38,582 bases of DNA from Anaerolineaceae bacterium (GTDB lineage: Bacteria > Chloroflexota > Anaerolineae > Promineifilales > Promineifilaceae), in contig PABI01000072.1 in the NCBI GenBank assembly GCA_002699125.1, positions 1-38,582 on the forward strand, written 5' to 3'. The translations under genes and the position numbers were made by a program. This document shows positions 25,701 through 32,638 of this stretch, piece after piece (positions within the stretch are counted from its first letter, which is position 1; every line of letters starts with the position of its first letter). The notes beneath the pieces are model-generated. The model had not been told where the DNA came from. It was given only the letters and a program-made list of their open reading frames with translations, and searched no databases.

Positions 25701-26431
25701 GTCACAAGCGCCGCCTGATTATTACGGAACCGGTAGCCAATGAAGGGGAACTGCCTGATTTTGAAGCCGATACCTACGTTTATGAACCTTACATATTGCT
25801 GTGTTCCTATCTGGCACTGCACGACCGCCAGCAAATCACCCTTCCCGGTGAAACAACTGACTTGATCGAAGCCATCTACGGGTCAGAAAACAAGCTGGCG
25901 ATTCCTTCAACGCAGTGGCAGCAAGCCCTGAACGAAACGCAGCGCAAGATGGAAGATAACTGGCGAAAAGCTGAAAGCAAGGCGAAGGGTCAGCTTATCT
26001 TGGAACCAAAAAACGCACGCCTCATGCGCCAATCTATTTTGGGCCTTGAAGAAGACAATCCCGAAGTGCATCAAACCTTCCGGGCGCAAACGCGCGACAT
26101 GGATCCCGGTGTTTCGATCATCTGCCTGTATCAGAACGGAGAGGTGACGGCCGTTCATGACGACAAAAACCTAATCCCCTTCGATTTGGAAGCCATACCT
26201 TTTCATCTGGTCAAGACGCTGCTGCAAAACATGCTCACCATTCAACATCGCGGTGTTATTAACGCTTTAGCAGAGCAGCCGCTGCCCCCCAACTGGCAGG
26301 ACAACGCCTCTCTGCGCCACGCAAGGCCGTTACTATTCACTAACAACGTCTGTGATTTACCCGATTCCAAATATTATCTCAAGTTAACCCAAACGTTTGG
26401 TTTGGAAATTATCAAAAAGGAGGCTGTATGA
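22727..26431 (+). CDS. cas3: WYL-domain regulator fused to Cas3 nuclease-helicase
   Basis: One open frame of 1,234 codons. Residues 1-60 contain an HTH (DAQLAEELETDRTNIYKIRT), and about 80-324 a WYL/WCX-type ligand-sensing region (YLVSPYQLEPAVWGDGIYLI, then GIASFKLSRI). Residues 325-1234 are a complete type I Cas3. The HD nuclease has YHLIDVGQV, HD at 398-399 (SLHDLGKA) and GGHHGAW. The helicase has Walker A APTGIGKTE at 629-637, DEVHAYD at 766-772, an SAT motif and QRAGRLHRH from 975. Cas3 is recruited by Cascade to unwind and cut target DNA. Met325 stands exactly at the domain boundary, but no ribosome site precedes it. Start ATG 22727 has AAAGG upstream. The stop overlaps cas8e (ATGA), so translation is coupled. 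The first third is less GC-rich than the helicase part. Confidence 0.92.
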   Translation: MSQDRNRHYLIERMIELYLQHAWTDAQLAEELETDRTNIYKIRTQELEQKMGIPVEPVPERRGYYRINKEFFVANIRLTPAEMLALYLGGRRLQQQNRTSQKDVASALKKVADALHKPMSHNLVEAAEHILTQEQDERQAAILRTLVSCWIHRRSVHIEHQKLHGQVRKYLVSPYQLEPAVWGDGIYLIGYSDYHQGIASFKLSRILRATETTQPYKTPEEFDSHALLQHAWGIWHADQSSEPVKLKFNKYITPRVKETIWHPSQTIQETVDGGCIWQVEIAEWREMLPWVRGWGSDVEVLKPEEMREEVKKTAVRLSRQYKTIMATKLPYHIPYAKTNPDNREDVHLLLYHLIDVGQVTRVLWQDVLTPSIRQRLAQILNLDEAATGRFLDFLASLHDLGKAGPAYQRKYSPDWLKKELNDAGLMLQDVAYSHKTMDTKTPHATVSTWSLITLLPEMLNLDKRFARQIAVALGGHHGAWPPPGAEDGIDDSKYKQWDKIRRDLVWELVAVFNPPTAVSPPPDKTDLNTFLTIFSGLVSVADWLGSRNKECFGFVGEPMSTRQYAERAYLKAQESLTDLGWKGWQPTGEPQTFSQTFAYLNFEEPRPVQQQVIDAARDCPQPTLLILEAPTGIGKTETAVYLADTWLQKHHGRGLYVAMPTQATSNQMFGRFLEFLSHRYPHEPVNAHLVHGQAAWSDTLQEIELQSVGDDKSEGIAAMTWFKPRKRTLLAPFGVGTVDQTLLSILQTRHFFVRLFALSHKVVIFDEVHAYDTYMNTLFHRLLEWLNAIGTSVIILSATLPAATRRALVKAYSGQALEESKPAYPTLTIAASRQEPQQITLDAPKDYTVQLDWSVGREPQAIAAFLKEELVDGGCTAVICNTVRRAQDIYRALQDVDLGLPADDLILFHARFPPIWRQKIEKKVLAKFGKPDGNGRSPHRPHRAIVVATQVIEQSLDLDFDLMITDLAPIDLVLQRAGRLHRHKRDAAERYGHKRRLIITEPVANEGELPDFEADTYVYEPYILLCSYLALHDRQQITLPGETTDLIEAIYGSENKLAIPSTQWQQALNETQRKMEDNWRKAESKAKGQLILEPKNARLMRQSILGLEEDNPEVHQTFRAQTRDMDPGVSIICLYQNGEVTAVHDDKNLIPFDLEAIPFHLVKTLLQNMLTIQHRGVINALAEQPLPPNWQDNASLRHARPLLFTNNVCDLPDSKYYLKLTQTFGLEIIKKEAV

Positions 26432-28047
26432 CCCAAGAATTCTCATTTAACCTGGTTGACAAACCATGGCTGCCCTGCGTAGATGCAGACGGCCGTTTCG
26501 TCGAACTCAATCTGCGGCAGCTATTTGCCCAGGCGCACCAACTGCGTGCTCTTGAAGGCGAATCGCCGCCTGTCACCGCCGCCCTGCATCGCTTTTTGTT
26601 AGCGATTCTGCACCGCGTCTTTGGTCCAGCCGATTACGAAGAATGGGCCGACCTGTGGCAGGCTGAGCAGTGGGACATGGACGCGATCAATGCTTACCTG
26701 GATGAGTGGCAGCATCGCTTTGATTTGTTTGATGCGGAACGGCCGTTTTATCAATCGGCGACACTGTATTTGGAATCAAATTGGGTTTCAGTCAACCGCC
26801 TTGTTCATCATCTAAATGCCGCTTATCCACTGTTTAACCATGCCGAGACAAGCATAAAAAATTCACTAAAACCAGTAGAGGCTGCTGCTGCACTCATAGC
26901 TGCTCAAGGATTTAGTTTGTGTGGTACAAGTGGTGCGTTTTTCCCTCGCAAATCGCAAAGAGAGGCAAAAAAGCAAGCAATGTTTGTTGATGGGGTGAAT
27001 GCTCGTGGCATCAGCTTTTTGATTCAAGGCAAATCTCTTTTTGAAACGTTGATGTTGAATCTGATCCAATACCCGTATGATCAAGTTGTGTCCCACTTTG
27101 ATGATGATGCTCCGGTTTGGGAACAAAACGATCCTACAAGTCCAGAGCGCAGACCATTGTTAGGATATCTCGATTATTTAACCTGGCAAAACAGACGGAT
27201 TTTGTTACGTCCAGAAGTGGATAATCAAGGTGAAACCACTGTAGTTCAATTGCGTTGGGAGCCTGCAAAGCGGCTCGATTCATCAACATTGGATTCTATG
27301 CAGCATCACATCAAGAACAAAAAGGAAGGTTTTCGCCTCTTGCACTTTAATGAGAACCGTGTCCTTTGGCGAGACAGCGCTGCTCTTTTTGAATTACATC
27401 GCGCTGGCGATGATTCAGCAACGAATTTTCCGCCCGCAACCTTTCACTGGTTGAAAGAATTATTGGATGAACCTGAAACTGGTTTGGATGATACAAACGT
27501 TTATCAGTGTATGGCTTTGGGAATGTCAACTAAACCTGGACAGGCCACCGTGTACTTCTATCGGGATGAATATATTCCGTTACCGCTCGCATATTTCCAG
27601 ACCCCTGATTTAGTGATGCAATTACGCGACGCTTTGGAACGTACAGATTTATTATCAAAAGCGCTCTATCATGCGATACAAGTTATGGGGATGCACTGGC
27701 AGATTCCTGATGCCGATAACAAAAAGTGGGGTGAGATTAACCGGAATGCCAAAAGCGCTATCAACGATTGGGTAGATTACACCGGAGCCGAGCGTCATTA
27801 CTGGGCCAGCCTGGATGTGCCTTTTCAAAGCCTAATTGTAGAACTGCCTCAGGATACAGAAACAGCCCGCGCCAACTGGTGGGCGCAGTTGCGTCAATCT
27901 GCTCAAAATGCCTTCGACCAGGCTGCTGAATACACCGGCAGTGGCCCGCGGTCATTCAAGGCTGTGGTGCGCGGTCAAAGTTATCTCAACTATCGTCTCA
28001 GTGAATTGTTTCCCAAACCCGAAACCCAAAAGGAGAAAGTTTTATGA
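26428..28047 (+). CDS. cas8e: Cas8e (Cse1/CasA), Cascade large subunit
   Basis: The 539-residue protein opens with the Cse1 signature FNLVDKPWLPCVDADGRFVE and LRALEGESPPVTAALHRFLL. It has the typical order of N-terminal globular domain and C-terminal helical bundle, at close to the usual length. Cas8e recognises the PAM and recruits Cas3. AGGAGG precedes the ATG, which overlaps the cas3 stop by four bases. The middle, about 26770-27730, is clearly more AT-rich (38-43% GC in two hand-counted lines) than both ends and lacks ACGGCCGT, suggesting mosaic ancestry. Confidence 0.9.
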   Translation: MTQEFSFNLVDKPWLPCVDADGRFVELNLRQLFAQAHQLRALEGESPPVTAALHRFLLAILHRVFGPADYEEWADLWQAEQWDMDAINAYLDEWQHRFDLFDAERPFYQSATLYLESNWVSVNRLVHHLNAAYPLFNHAETSIKNSLKPVEAAAALIAAQGFSLCGTSGAFFPRKSQREAKKQAMFVDGVNARGISFLIQGKSLFETLMLNLIQYPYDQVVSHFDDDAPVWEQNDPTSPERRPLLGYLDYLTWQNRRILLRPEVDNQGETTVVQLRWEPAKRLDSSTLDSMQHHIKNKKEGFRLLHFNENRVLWRDSAALFELHRAGDDSATNFPPATFHWLKELLDEPETGLDDTNVYQCMALGMSTKPGQATVYFYRDEYIPLPLAYFQTPDLVMQLRDALERTDLLSKALYHAIQVMGMHWQIPDADNKKWGEINRNAKSAINDWVDYTGAERHYWASLDVPFQSLIVELPQDTETARANWWAQLRQSAQNAFDQAAEYTGSGPRSFKAVVRGQSYLNYRLSELFPKPETQKEKVL

Positions 28048-28580
28048 GCAATAAACACAGTTTTGTTACTTACTTGGAAACCCTGGCCGACGACCGGGCC
28101 GCCCTGGCTGCCTTGCGACGCGGGTTGGGGCAGCCACCGGGAACCGTGCCCGACATGCATCGATACGTCATCCGACGCTTGCCCGACTATGCCTATCCCG
28201 GCAGTTGGACGGAGCAAGTTTATTATCTGATCGCTGCAATGTATGCTTTGCACCCCAAAAGTGCAACAGACGGCAATTTGGGCACTCATTTTGCCCGCAC
28301 GTTGGACCCCAACCCGGATTACAACACGGCCGTTGAACGCCGCTTCACTGCCCTCTTAACTGCTCATCCTGAAGACTTACCCTTCTATTTGCGGCAGGCT
28401 ATCAGCTTTCTCCGTTCCAAAGACGAAGTCGCTGTGAACTGGCATCAACTCATGTGGGACATTCTCAAATGGGATGATCCCGACAGGGCACCCCAAGTGC
28501 AAAAACGATGGGCCGCCCAATTCTGGCGTAAAGGTCAGGCCAAGCCTGAAGAAGAAACAGCAGTTGCCGAAACCAACTAA
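28044..28580 (+). CDS. cse2: Cse2 (CasB), Cascade small subunit
   Basis: The 178-residue product fits Cse2 in size and position. It has the start YLETLADDRAALAALRRGLG and the downstream YVIRRLPDY and HFARTLDPN regions. Two copies of Cse2 normally stabilise the R-loop. ATG 28044 overlaps the cas8e stop by four bases, with AGGAG upstream. Confidence 0.9.
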   Translation: MSNKHSFVTYLETLADDRAALAALRRGLGQPPGTVPDMHRYVIRRLPDYAYPGSWTEQVYYLIAAMYALHPKSATDGNLGTHFARTLDPNPDYNTAVERRFTALLTAHPEDLPFYLRQAISFLRSKDEVAVNWHQLMWDILKWDDPDRAPQVQKRWAAQFWRKGQAKPEEETAVAETN

Positions 28581-28610
28581 TCAAACAAATCAATTAAAGG
28601 AGATTTACCC

Positions 28611-29801
28611 ATGTTTATCGAATTACATCTGATCCAAAACTTTGCCCCTTCCAACCTTAACCGCGATGACACCAACAATCCCAAAGACTGTGAATTTGGC
28701 GGTCATCGCCGTGCCCGCATCTCCTCCCAATCCTTCAAACGTGCCATGCGCTATGAGCCGGTTTTTGGCCAAACAACCCAGGCGCAGAATGGCGAGCGCA
28801 GTAAATGGATGTCCCGCCCACTCAAGGAAAAGTTGATAGCTGCCGGGAAAAGCGAGGAAGACGCAGCTAATGTAGCTGCTGCCTTTGTCAATGCCTACGC
28901 TGCCAAACCGGACAAAAGCAATCCTGAAAAAAGCAGTGTACTTCTCTATTTTAGCCAGGAAGAAATTGACGCAACGGTAGACGGATTGCTGGAGAATTGG
29001 GATGAAGCCGTAGCCACAGCTCCTAAAAGCAGTGTAGCTGACCTGGTTAAAAACCTGCAAAAAGAGACAAAAGAGCGCACCAGCGCTCCGGACATTGCAT
29101 TGTTTGGTCGTATGCTGGCCGAGAAGCCAGAACTCAACATTGACGCCGCCTGTCAGGTTGCCCACGCCATTTCCACCCACCGCATCAATATGGAAATGGA
29201 CTTCTACACGGCCGTTGACGATTTGCAAAACAGTGAACAGGATGAAGGGGCCGGAGCCGGCATGATGGGCTTTACCAGCTTCAATTCCGCCTGCTTCTAC
29301 CGCTACGCCCGCATAGACTGGAATCAACTCAAGACTAACTTAGGTTGGCGAGATGAAAATGATGCCAAAAATGCTGAGGAAAAAGCATCAATCCAGGAGA
29401 AAAATCAAGCAGCAAATTCCCTTGCCCAACGTACCGTTGAAGGCTTCCTCCGCGCCGCCATTGACGCCATCCCCACCGGCAAGCAAAACAGCTTCGCCGC
29501 CCAAAACCCCACCAGTTTGGCAATGGCCGTTGTGCGCGAAGACGGCCGTTCCTGGAACCTGGCCAACGCCTTCGAAAAACCCGTCACCCCCAAACGAAAC
29601 AGCGGCCTCATCGAGCCTTCCGTTCAAGCCCTGGACCAGTTTTGGGGCGAACTGACCCGTGCCCGTGACGATGCCAGCTTTAAGACTGTTGCCGTCCATA
29701 CCGTCAAGTACGGCGATGCGCTGGAACAACTGCAAGCCTATCAGCAGCCCACCCTTTCCGGTTGGATTAACGCGGTGAACAAAGCTTTGCCACAGGAGTA
29801 A
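28611..29801 (+). CDS. cas7e: Cas7e (Cse4/CasC), Cascade backbone
   Basis: The 396-residue protein starts FIELHLIQNFAPSNLNRDDT and contains CEFGGHRRARISSQSFKRAM and HRINMEMDFYTAVDDLQNSE, all typical of Cse4. Six copies form the crRNA-holding filament. AAAGGAG precedes ATG 28611. At 396 residues it is a little longer than the E. coli protein, partly from an insertion rich in Glu/Lys/Asn at about residues 245-270. Confidence 0.93.
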   Translation: MFIELHLIQNFAPSNLNRDDTNNPKDCEFGGHRRARISSQSFKRAMRYEPVFGQTTQAQNGERSKWMSRPLKEKLIAAGKSEEDAANVAAAFVNAYAAKPDKSNPEKSSVLLYFSQEEIDATVDGLLENWDEAVATAPKSSVADLVKNLQKETKERTSAPDIALFGRMLAEKPELNIDAACQVAHAISTHRINMEMDFYTAVDDLQNSEQDEGAGAGMMGFTSFNSACFYRYARIDWNQLKTNLGWRDENDAKNAEEKASIQEKNQAANSLAQRTVEGFLRAAIDAIPTGKQNSFAAQNPTSLAMAVVREDGRSWNLANAFEKPVTPKRNSGLIEPSVQALDQFWGELTRARDDASFKTVAVHTVKYGDALEQLQAYQQPTLSGWINAVNKALPQE

Positions 29802-29805
29802 GCTT

Positions 29806-30528
29806 ATGCCAACATTACTTTTGCAATGTGTTGCTCCCCTGCAATCGTGGGACACACAAAGTCGCTTTGGCGTCCGTGCCACCGGACGTGAACCCTCTAA
29901 AAGCGGCGTCGTTGGTCTGTTGTGTGCTGCGCTGGGACGGCCACGAACCGAGCCGGTCGATGATCTGGCCACGTTACGCATGGGCGTGCGTGTGGACAAA
30001 GAAGGGCAAATCTTGCGCGATTGGCACACCGCCGGCAAAGGGGGCTACCTCAAAGCCAGCGGCTCTGTTGAACGCAAGAATCTCATCACCTCCACCCGTT
30101 ACTACCTCAGCGACGCCGCCTTCCTCGTCGGGCTGGAAAGTGATGACCTGCCTCTGTTAAAACAGCTTCATGCCGCCCTCAGCAATCCGCACTGGATGCT
30201 CTTTCTGGGTCGTAAAGCGTGTCCACCTTCGCTGCCACCCTACTTGGCCGATGGTCTGAAGGAAGAAAGCGGCCTACTGAATGTGCTTGCCGCTTACCCG
30301 TGGCTGGGACGTAACCAGAAACAGTATGATAGCTTAATCCAGGTGCGCGTCGTGTTGGAGGATGATGCCGGTTCGCAGGTCTTTCACGATCACCCCATCA
30401 GCTTTGAAAAGGGCAATCGCCAATTTGCGCCGCGCCGCGCATCTACTACTTTCATCGAAAAACCACCCTTCCATCAAGTGCCAGGCACTTCGGAAGTGCC
30501 TGGCACTTTAAGCAAGGAGGAGAATTAA
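29806..30528 (+). CDS. cas5e: Cas5e (CasD), crRNA 5' handle binding subunit
   Basis: The 240-residue protein begins LLLQCVAPLQSWDTQSRFGV and TGREPSKSGVVGLLCAALGR, the Cas5e signature. It caps the 5' handle of the crRNA in Cascade. The start is four bases after the cas7e stop. The last codons (VPGTSEVPGTLSKEEN) are encoded by a double palindrome at 30476-30508 and are probably a late addition to the C-terminus. Confidence 0.92.
   Translation: MPTLLLQCVAPLQSWDTQSRFGVRATGREPSKSGVVGLLCAALGRPRTEPVDDLATLRMGVRVDKEGQILRDWHTAGKGGYLKASGSVERKNLITSTRYYLSDAAFLVGLESDDLPLLKQLHAALSNPHWMLFLGRKACPPSLPPYLADGLKEESGLLNVLAAYPWLGRNQKQYDSLIQVRVVLEDDAGSQVFHDHPISFEKGNRQFAPRRASTTFIEKPPFHQVPGTSEVPGTLSKEEN
30476..30508. 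repeat. Double palindrome at 3' end of cas5e
   Basis: AAGTGCCAGGCACTTC and GAAGTGCCTGGCACTT are 16-bp perfect inverted arms separated by one base. Each arm is itself an AAGTGCC-N-GGCACTT palindrome. It ends 22 bases before the cas6e start codon. Confidence 0.9.
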
Positions 30529-30530
30529 CC

Positions 30531-31175
30531 ATGTACCTCTCCCGACTTCTACTCAACCCCCGCTCCCGCCAGGTGCAGCGCGAAACGGCCGATCCCTACA
30601 ACCTGCACAAAACCATCATGCAAGCCTTCGACCCCAAACGAGATCAAGCTGGTGTCTTGCACCGCATCGAGGTAGACGGCCGTACCGGAGCCATCCTGTT
30701 ACTGGTCCAATCCACAGCCAAACCAGACTGGTCCACGCTGGCCGAAAAAGATTATCTGCTGCCTGCCGACCCGTTTAGCAACCTGGAGAATCCCGCCGTC
30801 AAACAATTCAGCCTACCCTTACAGGCCGGGCAAACCCTCCGCTTTCGCCTGGTGGCCAACCCTACTGTCAAAAAGAAACGGGAAGGCAAGAAAAACAGCA
30901 ACCGCGTGCCGCTGGTTCGGGAAGAACGGCAGTTGACCTGGTTGCAAGGCAAAGGGGAACAGCATGGCTTTCAACCGTTGCAAATCGCCACGTCTGCGCA
31001 AGCCGAACACAAAAGCTGGCGCAAAAAGGGACAGCCGCCGCTAACTCTCTACACCGTCCAGTTCGACGGCCGTCTTCAAATCACCGACGCCAACAAATTC
31101 ACAACGGCCGTGCAAACCGGCATCGGCCCCGCCAAAGCGTTCGGCTGCGGCCTGCTCTCGCTCGCGCCCGGCTGA
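30531..31175 (+). CDS. cas6e: Cas6e (CasE), crRNA-processing endoribonuclease
   Basis: The 214-residue protein has the Cas6e start MYLSRLLLNPRSRQVQRETA followed by DPYNLHKTIMQAF. His26 corresponds to the catalytic histidine known in this family. The C-terminal glycine-rich loop GPAKAFGCGLLSLAP is present. It cuts pre-crRNA at the 3' base of the repeat hairpin. AGGAGG precedes ATG 30531, two bases after cas5e. Confidence 0.93.
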   Translation: MYLSRLLLNPRSRQVQRETADPYNLHKTIMQAFDPKRDQAGVLHRIEVDGRTGAILLLVQSTAKPDWSTLAEKDYLLPADPFSNLENPAVKQFSLPLQAGQTLRFRLVANPTVKKKREGKKNSNRVPLVREERQLTWLQGKGEQHGFQPLQIATSAQAEHKSWRKKGQPPLTLYTVQFDGRLQITDANKFTTAVQTGIGPAKAFGCGLLSLAPG

Positions 31176-31180
31176 CATAT

Positions 31181-31210
31181 TTCCCCGGAAACTCCCCAGT
31201 TTCCGGGGAA
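31181..31210. repeat. Perfect hairpin between cas6e and cas1
   Basis: TTCCCCGGAAACT and AGTTTCCGGGGAA form a 13-bp perfect stem with a CCCC loop, five bases after the cas6e stop. No T-tract follows, so it may shape or protect the message and lower cas1-cas2 expression rather than terminate. The rest of this 141-bp gap holds no gene. Confidence 0.8.
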
Positions 31211-31316
31211 TTGGAAAACCGCACCTTAACAACCAAATATCACGTTCACTGTTTACTGTTTACAGAATATGGATCACTGATTACCGACCACCGAAAACCG
31301 GTCACTGGAGATCACC

Positions 31317-32261
31317 ATGCAAGATTTACACGAACTACCCAAACTACGAGACTCACTCAGCTACCTCTACGTCGAGCACGCCATCCTGGACAAAAAGCAG
31401 CAGGCCATTGAGTATGTGCAGCAAGACGGCCGTACCCTCATCCCCATCGCCAACCTCTCCGTCCTCATGCTGGGACCGGGCACCTCCATCACCCATGCCG
31501 CTATCAACACCCTGGCCCGCAGCGGCTGCACCGTCCTCTGGACCGGCGAAGATGCCACCCGCTTTTATGCCCAGGGGACGGGCGAAACGCGCAAAGGACG
31601 CCGCCTGCTGCGCCAGGCCGAACTCGTCAGCCAGCCGCAAATGCGGCAGCAAGTTGTCATCAACATGTACCGGCACCGCTTCAACTACGAACTGCCCACC
31701 ACGCTCAACCTGAATCAAATACGAGGCAAAGAAGGCGTTCGCGTTCGCGAAGCCTACGCCCAGGCCAGCCGCGACTATGGGGTTCCCTGGCACGGCCGTA
31801 AATACAATCGCGGCAGTTGGGGCAGCACCGATCCCATCAACCGCGCCCTCTCTGCTGCCAACGCCCTGCTCAACGGCCTGTGCCACGCTGCCATCGTCTC
31901 CGGCGGCTACTCGCCCGGCCTCGGCTTTATCCACACCGGCAAGCAGCTTTCCTTCGTCTACGACGTCGCCGATCTCTACAAAGCCGACATCACCATCCCC
32001 ATCGCCTTCGCCGCCGTCGCCGAATCCGAAGAAAAAGTCGAAAGCCGTGTGCGCGCTGCCTGCCGCGAAAAGTTCAAAGAAACCAAACTGCTGCAGCGTA
32101 TCCTGCCCGACATCGACGACCTTCTCGATTTACAAGAAACGGCCGATACCCCCACCATTGAAGTCGATGGCGATGTAGACGCCGATCCCGCTTTACCCAC
32201 CGAATACTGGCACCGCATCGAAGGTAAAAAAGGAGGCCAAGATGGTCATCATGATACTTGA
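31317..32261 (+). CDS. cas1: Cas1e integrase
   Basis: The 314-residue protein aligns by eye with E. coli Cas1 and keeps all four catalytic residues: Glu139 (RGKEGVRVR), His206 (GFIHTG), Asp216 and Asp219 (FVYDVADLYK). It forms the Cas1-Cas2 complex that inserts new spacers at the leader end. GGAG stands before ATG 31317. Spacer acquisition should therefore be intact. Confidence 0.95.
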   Translation: MQDLHELPKLRDSLSYLYVEHAILDKKQQAIEYVQQDGRTLIPIANLSVLMLGPGTSITHAAINTLARSGCTVLWTGEDATRFYAQGTGETRKGRRLLRQAELVSQPQMRQQVVINMYRHRFNYELPTTLNLNQIRGKEGVRVREAYAQASRDYGVPWHGRKYNRGSWGSTDPINRALSAANALLNGLCHAAIVSGGYSPGLGFIHTGKQLSFVYDVADLYKADITIPIAFAAVAESEEKVESRVRAACREKFKETKLLQRILPDIDDLLDLQETADTPTIEVDGDVDADPALPTEYWHRIEGKKGGQDGHHDT

Positions 32262-32574
32262 AAAAGTGCCCACCTCCCTGCGCGGCGAGCTCAGCCGCTG
32301 GCTCATCGAACCGCGGACCGGCGTCTTTATCGGCCACGTATCGGCGATGGTGCGCGAGAAGCTGTGGGAAAAATGCAGCAAAAGTGCCGCCGCCGGAGGC
32401 GTTTTGCAAGCCTGGTCCACCAACAACGAGCAGCGCTTCCAAATGCGCATGATGGGTGATACCAGCCGCCAGATTGTGGAACTGGAGGGGTTGCAGCTCA
32501 TCCAAATTCCCCACGACCTGGACGCAAAAGCCCGTGGAAGTGTCATCAAGAAGCGGCTGAAGAACTTGGCCTAA
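32242..32574 (+). CDS. cas2: Cas2e
   Basis: The 110-residue protein shows the Cas2e pattern: VIMILEKVPTSLRGELSRWL, TGVFIGHVSAMVREKLWEKC and FQMRMMGDTSR. It is the structural partner of Cas1 in spacer integration. Its start overlaps the cas1 end by 20 bases, and it lies 64 bases before the first CRISPR repeat. Confidence 0.93.
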   Translation: MVIMILEKVPTSLRGELSRWLIEPRTGVFIGHVSAMVREKLWEKCSKSAAAGGVLQAWSTNNEQRFQMRMMGDTSRQIVELEGLQLIQIPHDLDAKARGSVIKKRLKNLA

Positions 32575-32591
32575 ACCGCCATATCTGCCGC

Positions 32592-32620
32592 TTGCCAGAT
32601 TCCTCATAACCAAATATGAT
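32592..32620 (+). promoter_or_regulatory. CRISPR leader promoter
   Basis: TTGCCA (32592-32597) and TATGAT (32615-32620) are spaced by 17 bases and would start transcription near 32627, about 12 bases before repeat 1. The whole leader between cas2 and the array is only 64 bases. Confidence 0.75.
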
Positions 32621-32638
32621 ACCTTTGCCTATCGAAGG

